From: Syngnathus acus
Taxonomy: Eukaryota; Chordata; Actinopteri; Syngnathiformes; Syngnathidae
Direction of reading: 5' to 3'
Length of the DNA: 64,000 nt
Assembly (NCBI RefSeq): GCF_901709675.1
Contig: NC_051099.1
Location: 6,014,001-6,078,000, forward strand
Both the position numbers and the translations under genes were made by a program. The notes below the pieces were generated by a model that searched no databases, had not been told where the DNA came from, and worked only from the letters and a program-made list of their open reading frames with translations. Positions 26,301 through 38,967 of this stretch are shown here, piece after piece. The stretch's first letter is position 1. Each line of letters opens with the position of its first letter.

Positions 26301-29300
26301 GTTGGCCTTTGAGATTGCGCACCCCTGTAGTAATGCGTGGTGACTCACAGCGTACCTTGGGCCAAACTGTAAGGACATTGTTATGACATGTCTCAACATG
26401 CCCGTGGCCTATCTTATTTTATTGTCCAGAACCAGAAATTAAAGCAGAAATTATGCAAGTAAAACCCACTAACAGTATAAAGAACACGCAATGCAGTAGT
26501 TACCCTTCCCTCAGCCATATGAAGAAGCGCAATTGTTGTCACATGTACTTGCCATAAATTCCTCCCTGACCAGAAATTATTTAGCTTGGTCTAATTTTTT
26601 ATTATGATAAAAATGAGATATTCTTAACTGGGTTGTTTCGATGTTCATATTATCTGCATGTCTGTATCAAGTCGACAGAATGAGGAAGTGTCGCCACACC
26701 GCTTTTCTTTCCCTTGAGACGTTTCCGTTTTTTGCATCAAGACAGCAGATCCACCATTTTGTACGAAGATTTCCGATGGGTTTGTTTTTGGATTATTTTT
26801 GTTTGGGGAGTCCATATGTTTGTTCGTGGCCGTTCATCCCAAAGTAACAGGAAGAGCCACGCAGGGCACGCCATGTTCCAGCACTGTAGCGCAGGCTGCA
26901 GTAAGCGGGGATGCTGCTGTATTAGAGCAGCTTTAGTATTCGGGCTGGGCTGATGGCCAGCTAGCAGTACTCATGCTAATAGCTAACCGGCCATTCCGTC
27001 ATTGCAGAGCTTTTTCTCCCTCCTTCAAAATGTGACTTTTTTGTAAAATTCTAACCTAATTCTTTTCTCCCAGCACCTCACTCCTTTAAGCCTGAAGGCC
27101 AAAGATATGCTCTTGTGTCAGGTGTTGTGTCGTCGCCGTAAGCCAAGACAGGATGTTGTTTTAAGAGAACCACCTGGACAAATGTTAAAGCGCTGTTTGT
27201 AAAGAGTTGACATCAGCTATTGTGCATTTGCAACCCTCATTCATCCCCTGCTCAATTCACAATTGTTAGGAAGGACGTCCAATCAATATAAGAGGTTGTT
27301 GAGCAATTAGAAAAGACCAAATTAGACGGACTAAACAGTTTTGTTTGGTCAGGGGTCAGAGAAACTTTAATGCCAATCGGGAGCTATTTCAGTTTTTATA
27401 GTTCTCAGTCCTAAGTGCAAATGTATGCAAAAATAAGATACGCTTAAAAAAAATAACGATAATAATAAAAGTTCATATTAAATTTGAACAATTCTCCTTG
27501 TGCCAATCTTGTTTCAGACTGTAGACTGCTTCCATATAAGGAGAAGCTTAGCCGTTATCTTAGTGGAACTGAAACAAGTGGGTAGATTGTTTTTCTTTTG
27601 GAAGAATGCACAAAAAACTTTAGTCTGATTTTAAAACAGTTATTTTGTGTAACAATCTTCTACTTATAACAGTTGTAGTCCTAACAAATGTTTCATGTCA
27701 GCTAGCATTGGCTATCAAGCAAGCTTCTAGCACTAGCAGCTAATAGCAACAGGTGACTCCCGTGTCCCTTAGCAGCCAACCACTTGGCACCTAGCTTGCA
27801 GCGAACAAACAGTTTGTGCCTGGAGCATGATGACATTGATGATTTTGTGTGACTATTGAGGCATATTTTACTTTAAAAATGCCTCATCCTGCTCATTTGT
27901 TTATAACCAGTTGTCAGCTGGCGCTACCGGCAAACAATAAATGGCAACTCCCATGTCTGAAGCATAGTAGTGCTTTGAGGCATATTTTTTGACTAAAACC
28001 AAATTGTCTTACTTTTGAGGCATGTGGTACATCTCCCGTTATCTCTTGAATGAACTGGGAGTTATGTCAAACGCACAATGTAGTTTTTCTCGACACATCG
28101 AACCAATTAGACCACCATCTCACTTCCTGATTGAAACTACATTCAGTAGAAGCCGGGTGTGGGTTGAAACAAAAAAAAAACCTTCATTAGAGACAGCTTT
28201 TCATCCTTTGCCCATGACATGTGCATGCAAATTCTCGTGCACGTCTCTACATGCACTAATTCTGACTGAGCCATTAAGCTGCAGAAGCCCGAGGTTTCAG
28301 TCATTACCCCTGCTCTTTGTCACGTTGGTGCTAAATGAGAGAAATGTTTTTAAACTAATGAGGGGCCCAAGCGGGGCTGCACACAGCATACACTGTTGCC
28401 ATCATACAGCTTTGTTGCGCCCTTCGCACACCCTTGACACATACTCTGAAAGTGTGCGTGCGTGTGTGTGTGTGCACGTGCACATCTACTGCTGCATAGG
28501 CCCGACGTGGCTCATGTGTCCGAACAAGACAAGGCAGTTGACTATATTGAAGAAAGGGTCTTCTGCTACGTCGAAGGTCAACCACAGTCCATTCCATGAC
28601 ATTGGTCGACATTTAATTGATTTACAAAAGTGATTTCCCCGTCCACTCATCTATTTTCTATGCTGCTTATCCTCATTAGGGTCAAGCAGGGCGGGGGTTG
28701 TGGTCAGCTGGAGCCTATCCCAGATGACTTTAGGCGAGAGGTGGGCCACACACTGGACTGGTTGCCAGCCAACCCCAGGGCACATTTTGACAAACAGCCT
28801 TTTACACTCACCGATTGACAAGTTAGTCTTCAATGGCTCGAACATGCTAGCGTGAGATGCTAACACAGCAGTCTGTCTACCTCTTCAATCAGTGCTCTTT
28901 TTCAAACGACAGAAACAGTCATAATATGTCCAAATCAGGTCCAATTAGTCAATTAATCCTATCAAGCCCCCCCCCCCCCCTCACCCAAAAAAAAAAAAAA
29001 AATGCAGTTCTGTGGCTTAACTTTAGTCATCCACATGACTACTGGCGTTCATCTCCTATCATATCAAAACACACGCAAACGCCGGACAAAAGTACTTGGA
29101 GGTAGCTCGGTATTAAGTTCAGATGCTTGCATACAATGAAGTCATTTCGGCGTAATCCCCTCAGTAATCCCCAAGCAACGAAGCGTTCTGTTTCTCTTAA
29201 TTCTTATTGCACCTCGGGTGCACACATGCGCAACAATTCCAACATTCAGCTAACAACTGCTAATAAGTTGTTTCTGACAGTTTGGCTTATTTCATGTCGC

Positions 29301-32300
29301 AGCGGGGCTTTGAAATATTTTGGCTTGCCGCAGCCATATTCACAAGCATCAAAAGATCAGACCGCTTCCCCTTCCTGCCCTCCTGGTAAGGCAGGCAGAG
29401 AGAAAAGACCTTTCCTTTGCCTTGTACTCTTTCCATCTCTCCATCATCCCCTTCTTTCATCTGCCTCTGCCTTCTCGGCTTCGGCCTTCCTTTCCCTCCT
29501 TGTTGTCGACGACGTGATTAGGAACACAATGATCAGAGGTGAAAGGGGCAACTTCCCGGCATTTTACACGGAGACGTAGAGGTCCGACAAATGTGCTCAG
29601 TCCGCCGTTCTAAACAGCGCAATGGCGTCTTCAGTTTACTACAGTTCTGTTTCCAAAGACATAAGCCATCACTAACCTGCTATGCTAACACAGAAGTCAT
29701 AATTACAGTAAATATTTGTTTTTGCATGTCCTAAACGAACGACGTCAGTCAGCCCATCCTGCATGCAATGAACTCGTTTGTGGAGCGGCGTGAAAGTAAA
29801 TCGCGGGCACGCCCAGTCACTGCGAGACAGGCAACCATTACCACGATGACATTTACCACGTTGACATTCACACAGTCACAAAAACCACGCTGCCTTCTGT
29901 GAAGTCTGACGAGTGAACCACTACACCACCCAAGTGGTGGTAGAGCGAAATCGGAGGGTTGGCGGTTCGAATCCAGCTCTGTCCGAGTCACGTGTCGTTG
30001 TGTCCTTGGGCAAGACACCTTGCCTCAGGGACTACAGATGAAAAATAGCCCCTTGGCTAATTCTGGTGCATCTACAGAAATGTTCATTGATGTACACTGT
30101 CCCTGTCAAATAAACAAATCAAAACAAAAGCAATAAATAAATAAATCTGTGACACTGGAATCATTTCTTCTTTTACAATTCATTCACTTATAGTTCAAAA
30201 ATGAAACAACTTAGGTTACACATTACAAATCAAGCTCCATCTAATGTACAATCTTGTTTCGGATTTTCTTGTCGTTGACCGTGCGATATCTACCGACCCC
30301 AAAGTCCAATATAGTGAGCTGCATTTGAAAAACTAAATACAGTGTTTGTTTTGTGTTTTCAAAATGTGACATTGTGACTACTGCTGGGATTTTTTTTTAA
30401 CCAGCTTTGATCTCGAGTCATCCAACCAATCTCTCTTGCTGATAAGGGTAGTTATTGAATTTGGGGAATGTAACAGAATAAAGTATGTCAAAATAAAACC
30501 GAAAGACCCGCGGTCGTGTGTGTTTTTTGTGACCACGCCAACATGTGACCTCGCATATAGTCGCTGGTCTAGGACTGAACTGTGAGCTTTTCTTCGCGAG
30601 GTGCCTTTGCTCTGCTCTCGCATTGTCCCGTGTAGAATGTGGCGCCACCGACGTGTGAGCGGCACCAATTGAGAACATAGCAACAATGTGGTGACCTTGC
30701 AGATTACTTGCAACTTGGTCAACTTCATGAAATGTCATCATCGCTAAGATACTGTTGTTGATTGTACAGTCATGCTTTACTTTGACAAGTCACGTCTAAC
30801 ACACCAACGATTTAGAAAACTATTTCATAAATCAAGAAAATAGAAATCTGAAAGAAATAATTCCAAATAGAAGTAATTCTTGCAAGTATAAACCTGTTGA
30901 GACTGGTTCAGACAAGCAGCCAGCACAGATTCCGACTAACCCCATTCCTGATAATAGGGAACGCCACTAATTTATTAGTTGTGACCGACCAGTCAAACCA
31001 TCATGACTAAGCAATTTCTAGTCCCCTCACTGAAAATTGACATTTACAAGTCACAGAGCTTTTTTTTTTTTATGCCTTTTGATAGAGTCGAAAGTCAAGT
31101 CTTATCATATCAATGTTTACCTTGACTACACTCAATTTTCACGATAAGTGTTTTTATTATGCCAAACACGGAAGAAAATGTTGTTGTCAAGCAAATGTTT
31201 GCCTGTTTGATTGATGGTCATTAAAATCCATTACAGTATTTGCGTTTGAGGAAATCCTTGCTTGGAGTTTGTTCCTTCATGTTTTGAACATGTGCACATA
31301 TTTGTGTGCTCATGCGTACACAAAGAACAATTCTCACTATGGTTGGTATGCGACTGTTTAAAGTTCCAAAGCTTGTCGCCTTGCAACCCGCCTCCGCTCC
31401 TTTTACCGCCAACCTAAAACAATATTTTACAACATGACGTTAACGACGCTTTTCTACTTTTTGTCCTTCACTTAAGATGTTCCTTCTTTCTCTTGTTTAG
31501 GAGCGCACCAGGTCGTTTGACAGCTTCAACATGAACACTTTGGAGAGCTCCCTGATCGACATCATGCGGGCCGAGCAGGACAACCTGAAAGGTAAACACA
31601 GTCAGTGGCCTGACGACAAGCCCTCATTGTGGTGTCACAGACGTAATCGACACGAATATCCCCGGAAACCACGAGACTTATGTAACATAAAAGGACCCAC
31701 AAAAAAAGTCTCCAAGCGTGTAATGAACAGGAAGTCTGCCATTTTGGGCAAAAGCAAGGGCTCGTACTTTCATGAAAGTGACCCATAGAAAATTGGCAAA
31801 GATTAAATTCTAACCGACTTGAGTTATTGATTACCAGGGAGCAACCAATGAATGTTGTTACGCAACAGCAGAAATAGGTTACTGCATGTAGCACGCTTTT
31901 TATTTTCCTCTTGGAAATGACCGGAATTGCATATGACCAGGACAAGGCTGCTATTGATTTTTGGCCAGATACATGTTGTAACGAGTTCACGTATTGATAC
32001 TTAGTTGTCAAGACATTAGTGCCGTGGGGCAAAAAGCTTAATCCTCGAAAATACTGCACAATCAGGTTTTTCCTGCGAGGTCATCACTCCTGAATGAAAT
32101 AGAGTTTCTTCTCGAGCTAATTGTTAGGCACAAATTTCAATCATAGTCCCCAGCAACCATAAAGCCCAAGTGTGTTTCCCCCCCCCCCCACTTGAACAAT
32201 GCTGAAATGAACTCCACAAGACATTACACCTCTTATTTATTTTGGCCTCATACCCACCGTGCTCAGCGAGCTCCAGCTGCGCTCTTAATGTTGTGCTGTC

Positions 32301-35300
32301 AAAGCTTTCGTAAATCTTGTCTTAATAATGTGAGGACACCTTTTTGGCCGCTTTGGCACAGATGGATCGCCTTAAAGCTTGTCAAGTATCCGTACAAAAT
32401 GTTGACGTCCGACCGCCATAATAATCATGTGAGCTGTCAGCGCGCTTGTGCTCGTCCATATTTGCTTAATAGTTGTCATTTGGGCAGGAAGTGTTGGATT
32501 TCGAGGTCAACCGGCTTTGAGGTCCCCCTCTCCAAAGTAACTTTGTGTTTGGTTAGGAATGCAGCAGAAGCACATTTGCTCTCATTTGATGGCCTCTGTT
32601 ATCTTGAGGCATCCTCATCTCATTTTCTCTACGACAGTGGCTCTTTCTCTGCTGCTTTCACATGATGCATCACGCCAGATCCAACCTCACCGCCTCATGT
32701 TCTGCAAACTGTTGCTCAATTTGTTTCGCCTTTGCCGCAATTACATCTACGATTTGACGACGTCTGGAAAGCTTAACACTATAAAGTTCATTTAAACTAC
32801 TGAGACTTTTCTCAAAAAGTGCCGTGCCTTCTCCCCTTGCAAAGCAAATTGCGGACGTCATGTATTCCCCCACATTTGTCACTCGCATCATAATTGTGAA
32901 CAAAGGTTGAGAAATAAAAAAAGGAGATAAAATGTGGGGCTGTATTTTCGTGGCTTTGCATAGCTTCCAGCATTGTCTTGACTGACAGAAAGGATCCCTC
33001 TGTTCTGCCGTCTCACCATGCATCCACGCAGGCATGCACGCAGATATACACTAACATGTTTGTGTGCGTGTGTTTCACCATGTAAAGCAGCGGCACTTGA
33101 GGAGGGTTCACGCGACGGGCACACCCTACCCTTTTGACGCGCGAGTGTTTTTTGTGCTCGACCGCATGCTCCCATGATACAGTTGTACTCGCGTGTATGT
33201 TTCATACAGGGGTTAGTTTTATTCTAGCATGTAGTTGAGCTTCAACAGGTTGGACTGAGGTTAAAAGAAACATCTGTCGAAACTGAGGGCGTTCTGTCCT
33301 GATGTAGATCTGGTTTTATGCGCGGCATCTTTTGCATACAGCCGGGCGCCTTAACCGCACTGTGGGGGAGGGGCCTCCGCACTTGCATGTGACAGAGGCG
33401 TCGGAATGCACCAATCACAGGGCACTCGCTGTCCGCACAACAATGCTTGTATTATTTCAGCCTTTTCATCTCATTATCCCCCCACCAGTGTAGAAAGCAG
33501 GGCTTGCATAACTTTGAAGCTTGTTTGGCATCAGAACGGGCGCATTTTGAGTGGTGTTTGTGAGCCTGGCAAGTGGGACATGGATGGCGATGAGCAAGGG
33601 AGGGGGTCGAGAGAGACGTGTTGGTGTCCCACAGATGTAGGCTGTAATGTGGAAGCAACTGTCGGTGTGCTCGGAACCACCGCAGCCAAAGCGTAGGCAC
33701 GCCTAATGAACGCCGAAGCAGCCGTTTTCAAATTGGCAACTTGAGGACAAATTGTGCTTTTCTACTGGAAAGCTTTCCTTCAAATTGGCACGCAATTTGT
33801 TTAGTAAAATTGCTGGTTGTATTCTAAAGTGAATTCATTAGTTCCCGGATCAAATTGTTGCTATCATGTCATCTTTTAACAACAATACAGACCATTTTGT
33901 GAATTAAATGTCATACTTAGCACTGTTCTGGTTAGCTTCAAGTGCCAATCTATCAACCAATACAGTTTTGACACTGGCTCAACATTTTAACGTGTCATAA
34001 TCAGCACTCATGATGTTAAATATGATGTCTCGAATATGTGTCTCCCTGTGCAGGTCGTCTGGGGTTCCCTCATCCAGGCGGGGACAACCCGCTGCCCCTC
34101 AATGGTACGTATGTCGACCCACCTCAGGTTTTGGTTTTCATGGGCGTGTCGACATTTGAAATGAGGCCTTCCAATATTCCCGGGTGATCCAAATGTCACT
34201 TGACAGCAAGGCCCATCATGCAGATCTAAAAACAGCACCTCAGATAAACCCATCAAAAAACATTGAAGCCACAAATGCTCACATATAAAAACTGACACGG
34301 CCCCTGATAGGACGATATTTGTCACTTAAACTATGTTGAAAACCCAAAAGGTCAAATAAAGCAAGTCATGATGTGTCATGCAGCAGTTGAATATTTAGCT
34401 ACCTCCACACTAAATGTCTGGTCACGTGGTCCGGAGCTGTCATGGAGCCCTGAGACAGATGGTGCCACCGGATAGGCAGGCCTTGCAGTCTATGACCCCC
34501 ACCCCCCCCCCCTCCCCCCCACACACCCCACCCCCTTTGCAGCTTTTTTTTTTTTTGCTTCTGCATCTTTCCAATCTATTTTTCCCCTCCTGCACACGCT
34601 CATCTTTTTATAGAACTCATTTCAATCTGCTTCCTTCTTTTTGCTCTCTCAGTCTGTGCTCCTCTCCCTCCCTCCCTCCGACTTCTTTGACCTTCCCCCG
34701 GAGTTAATGTCCATCTGGGTTGGGAAGTTCACTGTGGGAGCCGAGAGATTAGCGCTCGTGTGTATCCCGGCCGGCCTCTTCATCCTCTCTGTCGCTACTC
34801 GTTTTAGATGGCTCGGTGCTGCAATCTCTGCGGCGTTACACGACGCTATTGTGCTTTCAAAACGTGTCTGATAAGCGCCGTTTTGTCCCTCGAACTCTGG
34901 AGACGCAAGAGTCACGTAGCAAGCATCAACTTGATAACGATGACATCTTTCAATGAAACCTTCACTGCCAGTCAAAGATTTGGACATGAGAAACCATGGT
35001 GAAACATCGTACTGCTCGTGTCAACAAATTCCAATGTTCTGGAAAAACTTTCTCGTCTGTTCCTGTGTTTTATTTGTGCACTTTCTGTGATTCCTTCAGA
35101 TCCCACAAGATGGCGTCAAAGCTTTGGCTGAAAGAAAATTAGTCATTGGTGTTAAGAATGTATTGAAGTTCTGCAGCTCAGGACAAATTGAAATTATTCA
35201 CATTATGGCAACATTTGTTTTGAAATGAAACCAAGCAAGCAGTTAGCAACTAGCATCTTGCCTGATGTGGTTCCACTTTGGAGAGGGATTCATTGTCATA

Positions 35301-38300
35301 TTTCTTGATGAATGCATGTAAATGTCTGTATTTGTGCCCTGCGATCGGCAATACGCATCAAGCCGATTGGGCCGCTTTAGCTAATGAATCAATAAAACGG
35401 GCGGCTAGCTGGGTATCCTTTCCACTGTCACACAAGTACTTGGCATAATTTGTTGCTGTAATGTACTGTGCATCCTCGATAATCACCCTCTTTTTTTGAC
35501 TTGACATGCAGCCAGGAGTTATAGCAGGAGACGAGGTAACAACATGGTCACGGACCCATCAAGTCCACGCTGTCCATCTCTTGATTGCTTTGTGACGTGA
35601 CGTGTGACGTTTTGCATCAAGCCTCATTTGCGTTCTCAGTGATCCGCCATCTGCATGATTGTCCGAGCGTCCAAATTTCTCCTTACATTATAATTTTGTT
35701 TGCAGTCTTATGTCGGAGGACATTTATGCACACGCGTCTTGCAGCTTGTTAGCATTTAGCTGCTATTTAATGAGGCACAGAAACACACACATGCTCACGC
35801 CACAGTGCAGCGCACTCTGTAAGCTGTGGCTGAGCTAACTCCCTGGCATAAATCTTTATAAAGCAGCTCAGGGCAGGTTGTATTGGAGCAGGCATAGGCA
35901 AGGGAGGGCTTAACCCCGACAACACACCACACGCGCACACACGCAATCCTCCCAGGCAACTTTGATGTCTTGCCTGTGCATCGGTAGTGTAGTGAGTATG
36001 CAGAAAAACCTGTTTGCTGTTGTTTTTATTGAGGACGCGACAGTAACCCCTCCACCTGTATTTTGTTCTGAAATACCTTTGGCATGCTTTTCAATGTTTT
36101 AGTAATAAAGTGAAACCGCTGGCAGATGGCGGCGTTGATATTAAAGACGACGGATGTCAGATTAAAAGCGTTGTTGCTCCTCAGGAACTCAAGCCCTCCT
36201 CTTTTCTTCTAGGCCATTCCTCCCTCTTTCCCATGGAGGACGGCTTCCCTGATGACGAGCGTGGCGATCAGGGTCTGGCAGGCCTGGGATCTCCACACTG
36301 CTTTCCTCACCAGAATGGCGAACGCGTGGAACGCTACTCGCGCAAGGTCTTTGTGGGAGGATTGCCCCCAGATATAGACGAAGGTATACTCGCATCGGAC
36401 GTGTTGGATTTTTGGGCCGTCTAAGCAGTTCTGTGAAGTGACAAGTCACGATTCGATTTTCTTGTTTAAGTAAATCTATAAAATTTCCATGTAAGCGCTT
36501 CAAAATGTAAAAAAATCTGAATCAGACCATAAAATCCATGTCTTGTTTTGTTCTAGATGAGATAACTGCCAGTTTCCGGCGTTTTGGTCACCTGTTTGTC
36601 GACTGGCCCCATAAAGCCGAGAGCAAGTCTTATTTCCCTCCAAAAGGTAAGTTGAAATGAACAGCAGTGGTCGGTCGGGACTGGTGCGTTTGAACTTTTT
36701 GCTCTTCTGACTTGTGCGCAGGCTACGCTTTCCTGCTCTTCCAGGACGAGAGCTCCGTGCAGGCTCTGATCGACGCCTGCATCGAGGAGGACGGCAAGCT
36801 GTACCTGTGCGTCTCCAGCCCCACCATCAAAGACAAGCCGGTCAGTGGGCGCTCTCCGCAAACATCTGCTAGCTTTGCTCACCTTGTCTACCAAAGTTTA
36901 TGCAACGTGTTGACTTTTGTGTGTGACAGGTCCAAATCCGCCCGTGGAACTTGAACGACAGCGATTTTGTGATGGACGGATCTCAGCCTTTGGACCCTAG
37001 GAAAACTATTTTTGTTGGAGGTGTCCCTCGCCCGCTCCGTGCAGGTGGGCTTACCCGTCTGGCAACTCTTCATTTGCCCCACCCCTAGCATCCTAGCTTG
37101 CTAGCATTCCTGACTTCACACTTGTCAGGTTTCTGTCAGTTAACAACAAACAGACGATGACTCTTGTGTTTGCTGCCCCGGAGACGGCGTGTGCTTTCAT
37201 GTGACTGCTTGGCTCCTTTTAATTGCTGAAAAAGAGTCAAATGTTGCCAGTGGTTACGTTGGGGTTTGTGAAAGAGTCAAGTGACAGTGCCCGAGGTTGA
37301 ATTATGCATGTAATACTAGATAGCTAAAAATGAAAGCTTGTGTAAAGGTAACATTTCACGTAAAAGGAAAATTGATGAACCCACAAATTAAACTAACTTT
37401 ATCCAAAAACTACTTTGAGTAAATATCATGGAGTAAATGTTGCAGTTAACTTGTATGAGCGCATTCATTTTTAGCCTCGCAGCCTCTTTTGTATCCTGCA
37501 GAACCGGATGAGGTGTTAAGCCATTTCATTTATAGACACGTCTTTGCTTTTAGCATGTTTACAGGTAGCATTAGCATAGATAGTTTGCTTAAGTCTTGCT
37601 ATTCAATGTACACTTCTATTTGCTAGTAGTCGCCTGCTAGACTGTCCAGACAATAATAGTTATTCCCAAACACCAGTTTTGCTCCACAAAAAAAAGGGTT
37701 CTTCCCCAAAAGTGTCTTCCTGTTCACGTCTCGTGATTCTTGTGTTCAAGGAGACAGCGACGTCACATGTTTGGTGTGACGCATTTTCATTTGGACGACA
37801 CAAACCGAACCATGTTTACAGAGCCTTGATATGGTTTGGATCAGAGAGCCATCTACTGGTGTGAAAGCAATCCCTATGGTTCCCCTCCCCCAAAAAATGA
37901 CTTTAATTTAAATAAAAGGGCTTAAATTTGATTTTAAGAGATTTGACCCAAGCATCAAATGATTTTAATTTTCCTGCACCACTTTTGAAGCTGTTATAAA
38001 ACGCGAATGACGCGCAGATGTATGCGCACTATGTCCTGCTTTCCCCGTCTTAGCTCCAACCCGTTTTAGTCTCGCTCTTCATGTTTAACTCGGCTTTGAT
38101 CAGTGCGATCTCGCCGCTTTATCCCCCCTCATGTGTTCCGACATTTGCTTAATTGCTTCGCTGCCAGTCTTTGAAATGTCAGCTGTAAGCAAACGCTCGC
38201 TGGTGTTGACACGTGACCGACCGGCTTGTTTGGCCGCGACGCTCACACTCAGCGTGCCGCAGTTGCTGAAATCAGCTTTCACCTTCACACTTCCCCTCGG

Positions 38301-38967
38301 CTCTCCGTGGCAACTATTGGATTTAATATTCTGATTGTGTGTACTGTGCTGTGTTCTTGCACTGATGGCGTGTCTATTACAGAGTGTGGAAGTCTTGTTC
38401 ATTTCATTTGTCAGCATCCAAATTCTTAAACAATGCCGTTTCTCGTTTGTAGTGGAGCTGGCCATGATCATGGACCGCCTGTACGGCGGCGTCTGCTACG
38501 CCGGCATCGACACAGATCCTGAGCTGAAGTACCCGAAAGGAGCTGGGCGGGTCGCCTTCTCTAATCAGCAGAGCTACATTGCTGCTATCAGTGCTCGCTT
38601 TGTGCAGCTGCAGCATGGCGAAATCGATAAACGGGTTTGTAGAAAGAAATGTGACCTTGTCTCACTTTTTCTTTTTTTTTTTTTTACAATTTGTTGTGCA
38701 CCAACTGTCTTATGATGCAATTCCCTTTTCCGCCAACAGGTGGAAGTGAAGCCATACGTGCTGGACGACCAGCTGTGCGACGAGTGCCAGGGCACTCGCT
38801 GCGGCGGCAAGTTTGCGCCGTTCTTCTGCGCCAACGTCACCTGCCTGCAGTACTACTGCGAGTACTGCTGGGCAGCCATCCACTCGCGCGCCGGCCGCGA
38901 GTTTCACAAGCCGCTGGTGAAGGAAGGCGGCGACCGGCCGCGTCACATCTCGTTCCGCTGGAACTGA
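23332..38967 (+). CDS. cpeb4: Cytoplasmic polyadenylation element-binding protein 4
   Basis: Ten coding exons: 23332-24507, 31501-31591, 34054-34104, 35512-35535, 36213-36383, 36557-36646, 36722-36840, 36930-37044, 38453-38634 and 38740-38967. They sum to 2247 nt, that is 748 codons plus stop (human CPEB4 has 729). The start MGDYGFGVL and the blocks ESPVLTGFDYQE, SPGFGGNFSPQIGP and NSISPLKK identify CPEB4 rather than CPEB2 or CPEB3. The N-terminal half is low-complexity, with His, Pro, Gln and Gly tracts. RRM1 carries KVFVGGLP and KGYAFLLF; RRM2 carries TIFVGGVP; the C-terminus is the Cys/His-rich ZZ-like zinc domain (LCDEC ... CEYCW ... FHKPL). CPEB4 binds U-rich CPEs in 3' UTRs and controls poly(A) length and translation in germ cells, neurons and stress. 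No stops or frameshifts are seen. Confidence 0.97.
24775..24870 (-). mobile_element. Degenerate teleost SINE/LINE-tail repeat
   Basis: Contains catccgctttcctgcgtgg and gggctggaggctaatcctag, a mutated version of the very common fish repeat with ataccgcttatcctc and gctggagcctatcccagctg. Orientation is the reverse of the copy at 58.9 kb. Confidence 0.5.
28638..28800 (-). mobile_element. Teleost SINE/LINE-tail repeat
   Basis: Contains tctattttctatgctgctta-tcctcattagggtc, then gctggagcctatcccagatg, then actggttgccagcc, in the order of a well-known fish interspersed repeat. Only the tail part is present. Confidence 0.75.
29925..30125 (+). mobile_element. tRNA-derived SINE, copy A
   Basis: A tRNA-like head with B box ggttcgaatcc (29964-29974) is followed by cgtgtcgttgtgtccttggg-caagacacctt and ends in ctgtccctgtcaaataaac with A-rich sequence. 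It closely matches the copy in the cpeb4 3' UTR. The first promoter box is damaged. Confidence 0.8.
34054..34104 (+). CDS. cpeb4: cpeb4 alternative exon 3 (51 nt, 17 codons)
   Basis: The exon is flanked by ctccctgtgcag and GTACGTATG, starts and ends in phase 1, and is a multiple of three, so it can be skipped without a frame change. It encodes RLGFPHPGGDNPLPLN, at the position of the mammalian 17-residue cassette, which is also glycine-, proline- and asparagine/serine-rich. In mammals this cassette and the next microexon are spliced in different combinations. Confidence 0.85.
35512..35535 (+). CDS. cpeb4: cpeb4 24-nt microexon (exon 4)
   Basis: Exactly 24 bases lie between acceptor ttgacatgcag and donor GTAACAAC. 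Read in phase 1 they give A-RSYSRRR-G, matching the mammalian 8-residue microexon (RTYGRRR core). With the next exon it forms RRRGHSS, a basophilic-kinase type site. A TGC immediately before the acceptor AG, after a T-rich tract, fits the pattern of SRRM4-dependent neuronal microexons. Too short for ORF searches and easily missed by automatic annotation. Confidence 0.88.

Larger units (their letters stand above)
24508..31500 (+). other. cpeb4 intron 1
   Basis: A 7-kb first intron with no supported gene. It contains a degenerate SINE/LINE-tail copy at about 24.78-24.87 kb, another at 28.64-28.80 kb, a poly(C)-poly(A) tract at 28.97-29.00 kb and a tRNA-derived SINE at 29.93-30.12 kb. The longest open frame (28022-28633) has no family resemblance and crosses a TG-rich tract. 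Confidence 0.7.

Noticed and set aside
28022-28633. 203-codon plus-strand frame in cpeb4 intron 1
   Set aside because: No recognisable domain, no splice context, and it passes through a TG-rich run.
31562-32059. 165-codon minus-strand frame
   Set aside because: Overlaps cpeb4 exon 2 on the opposite strand and has no family similarity.
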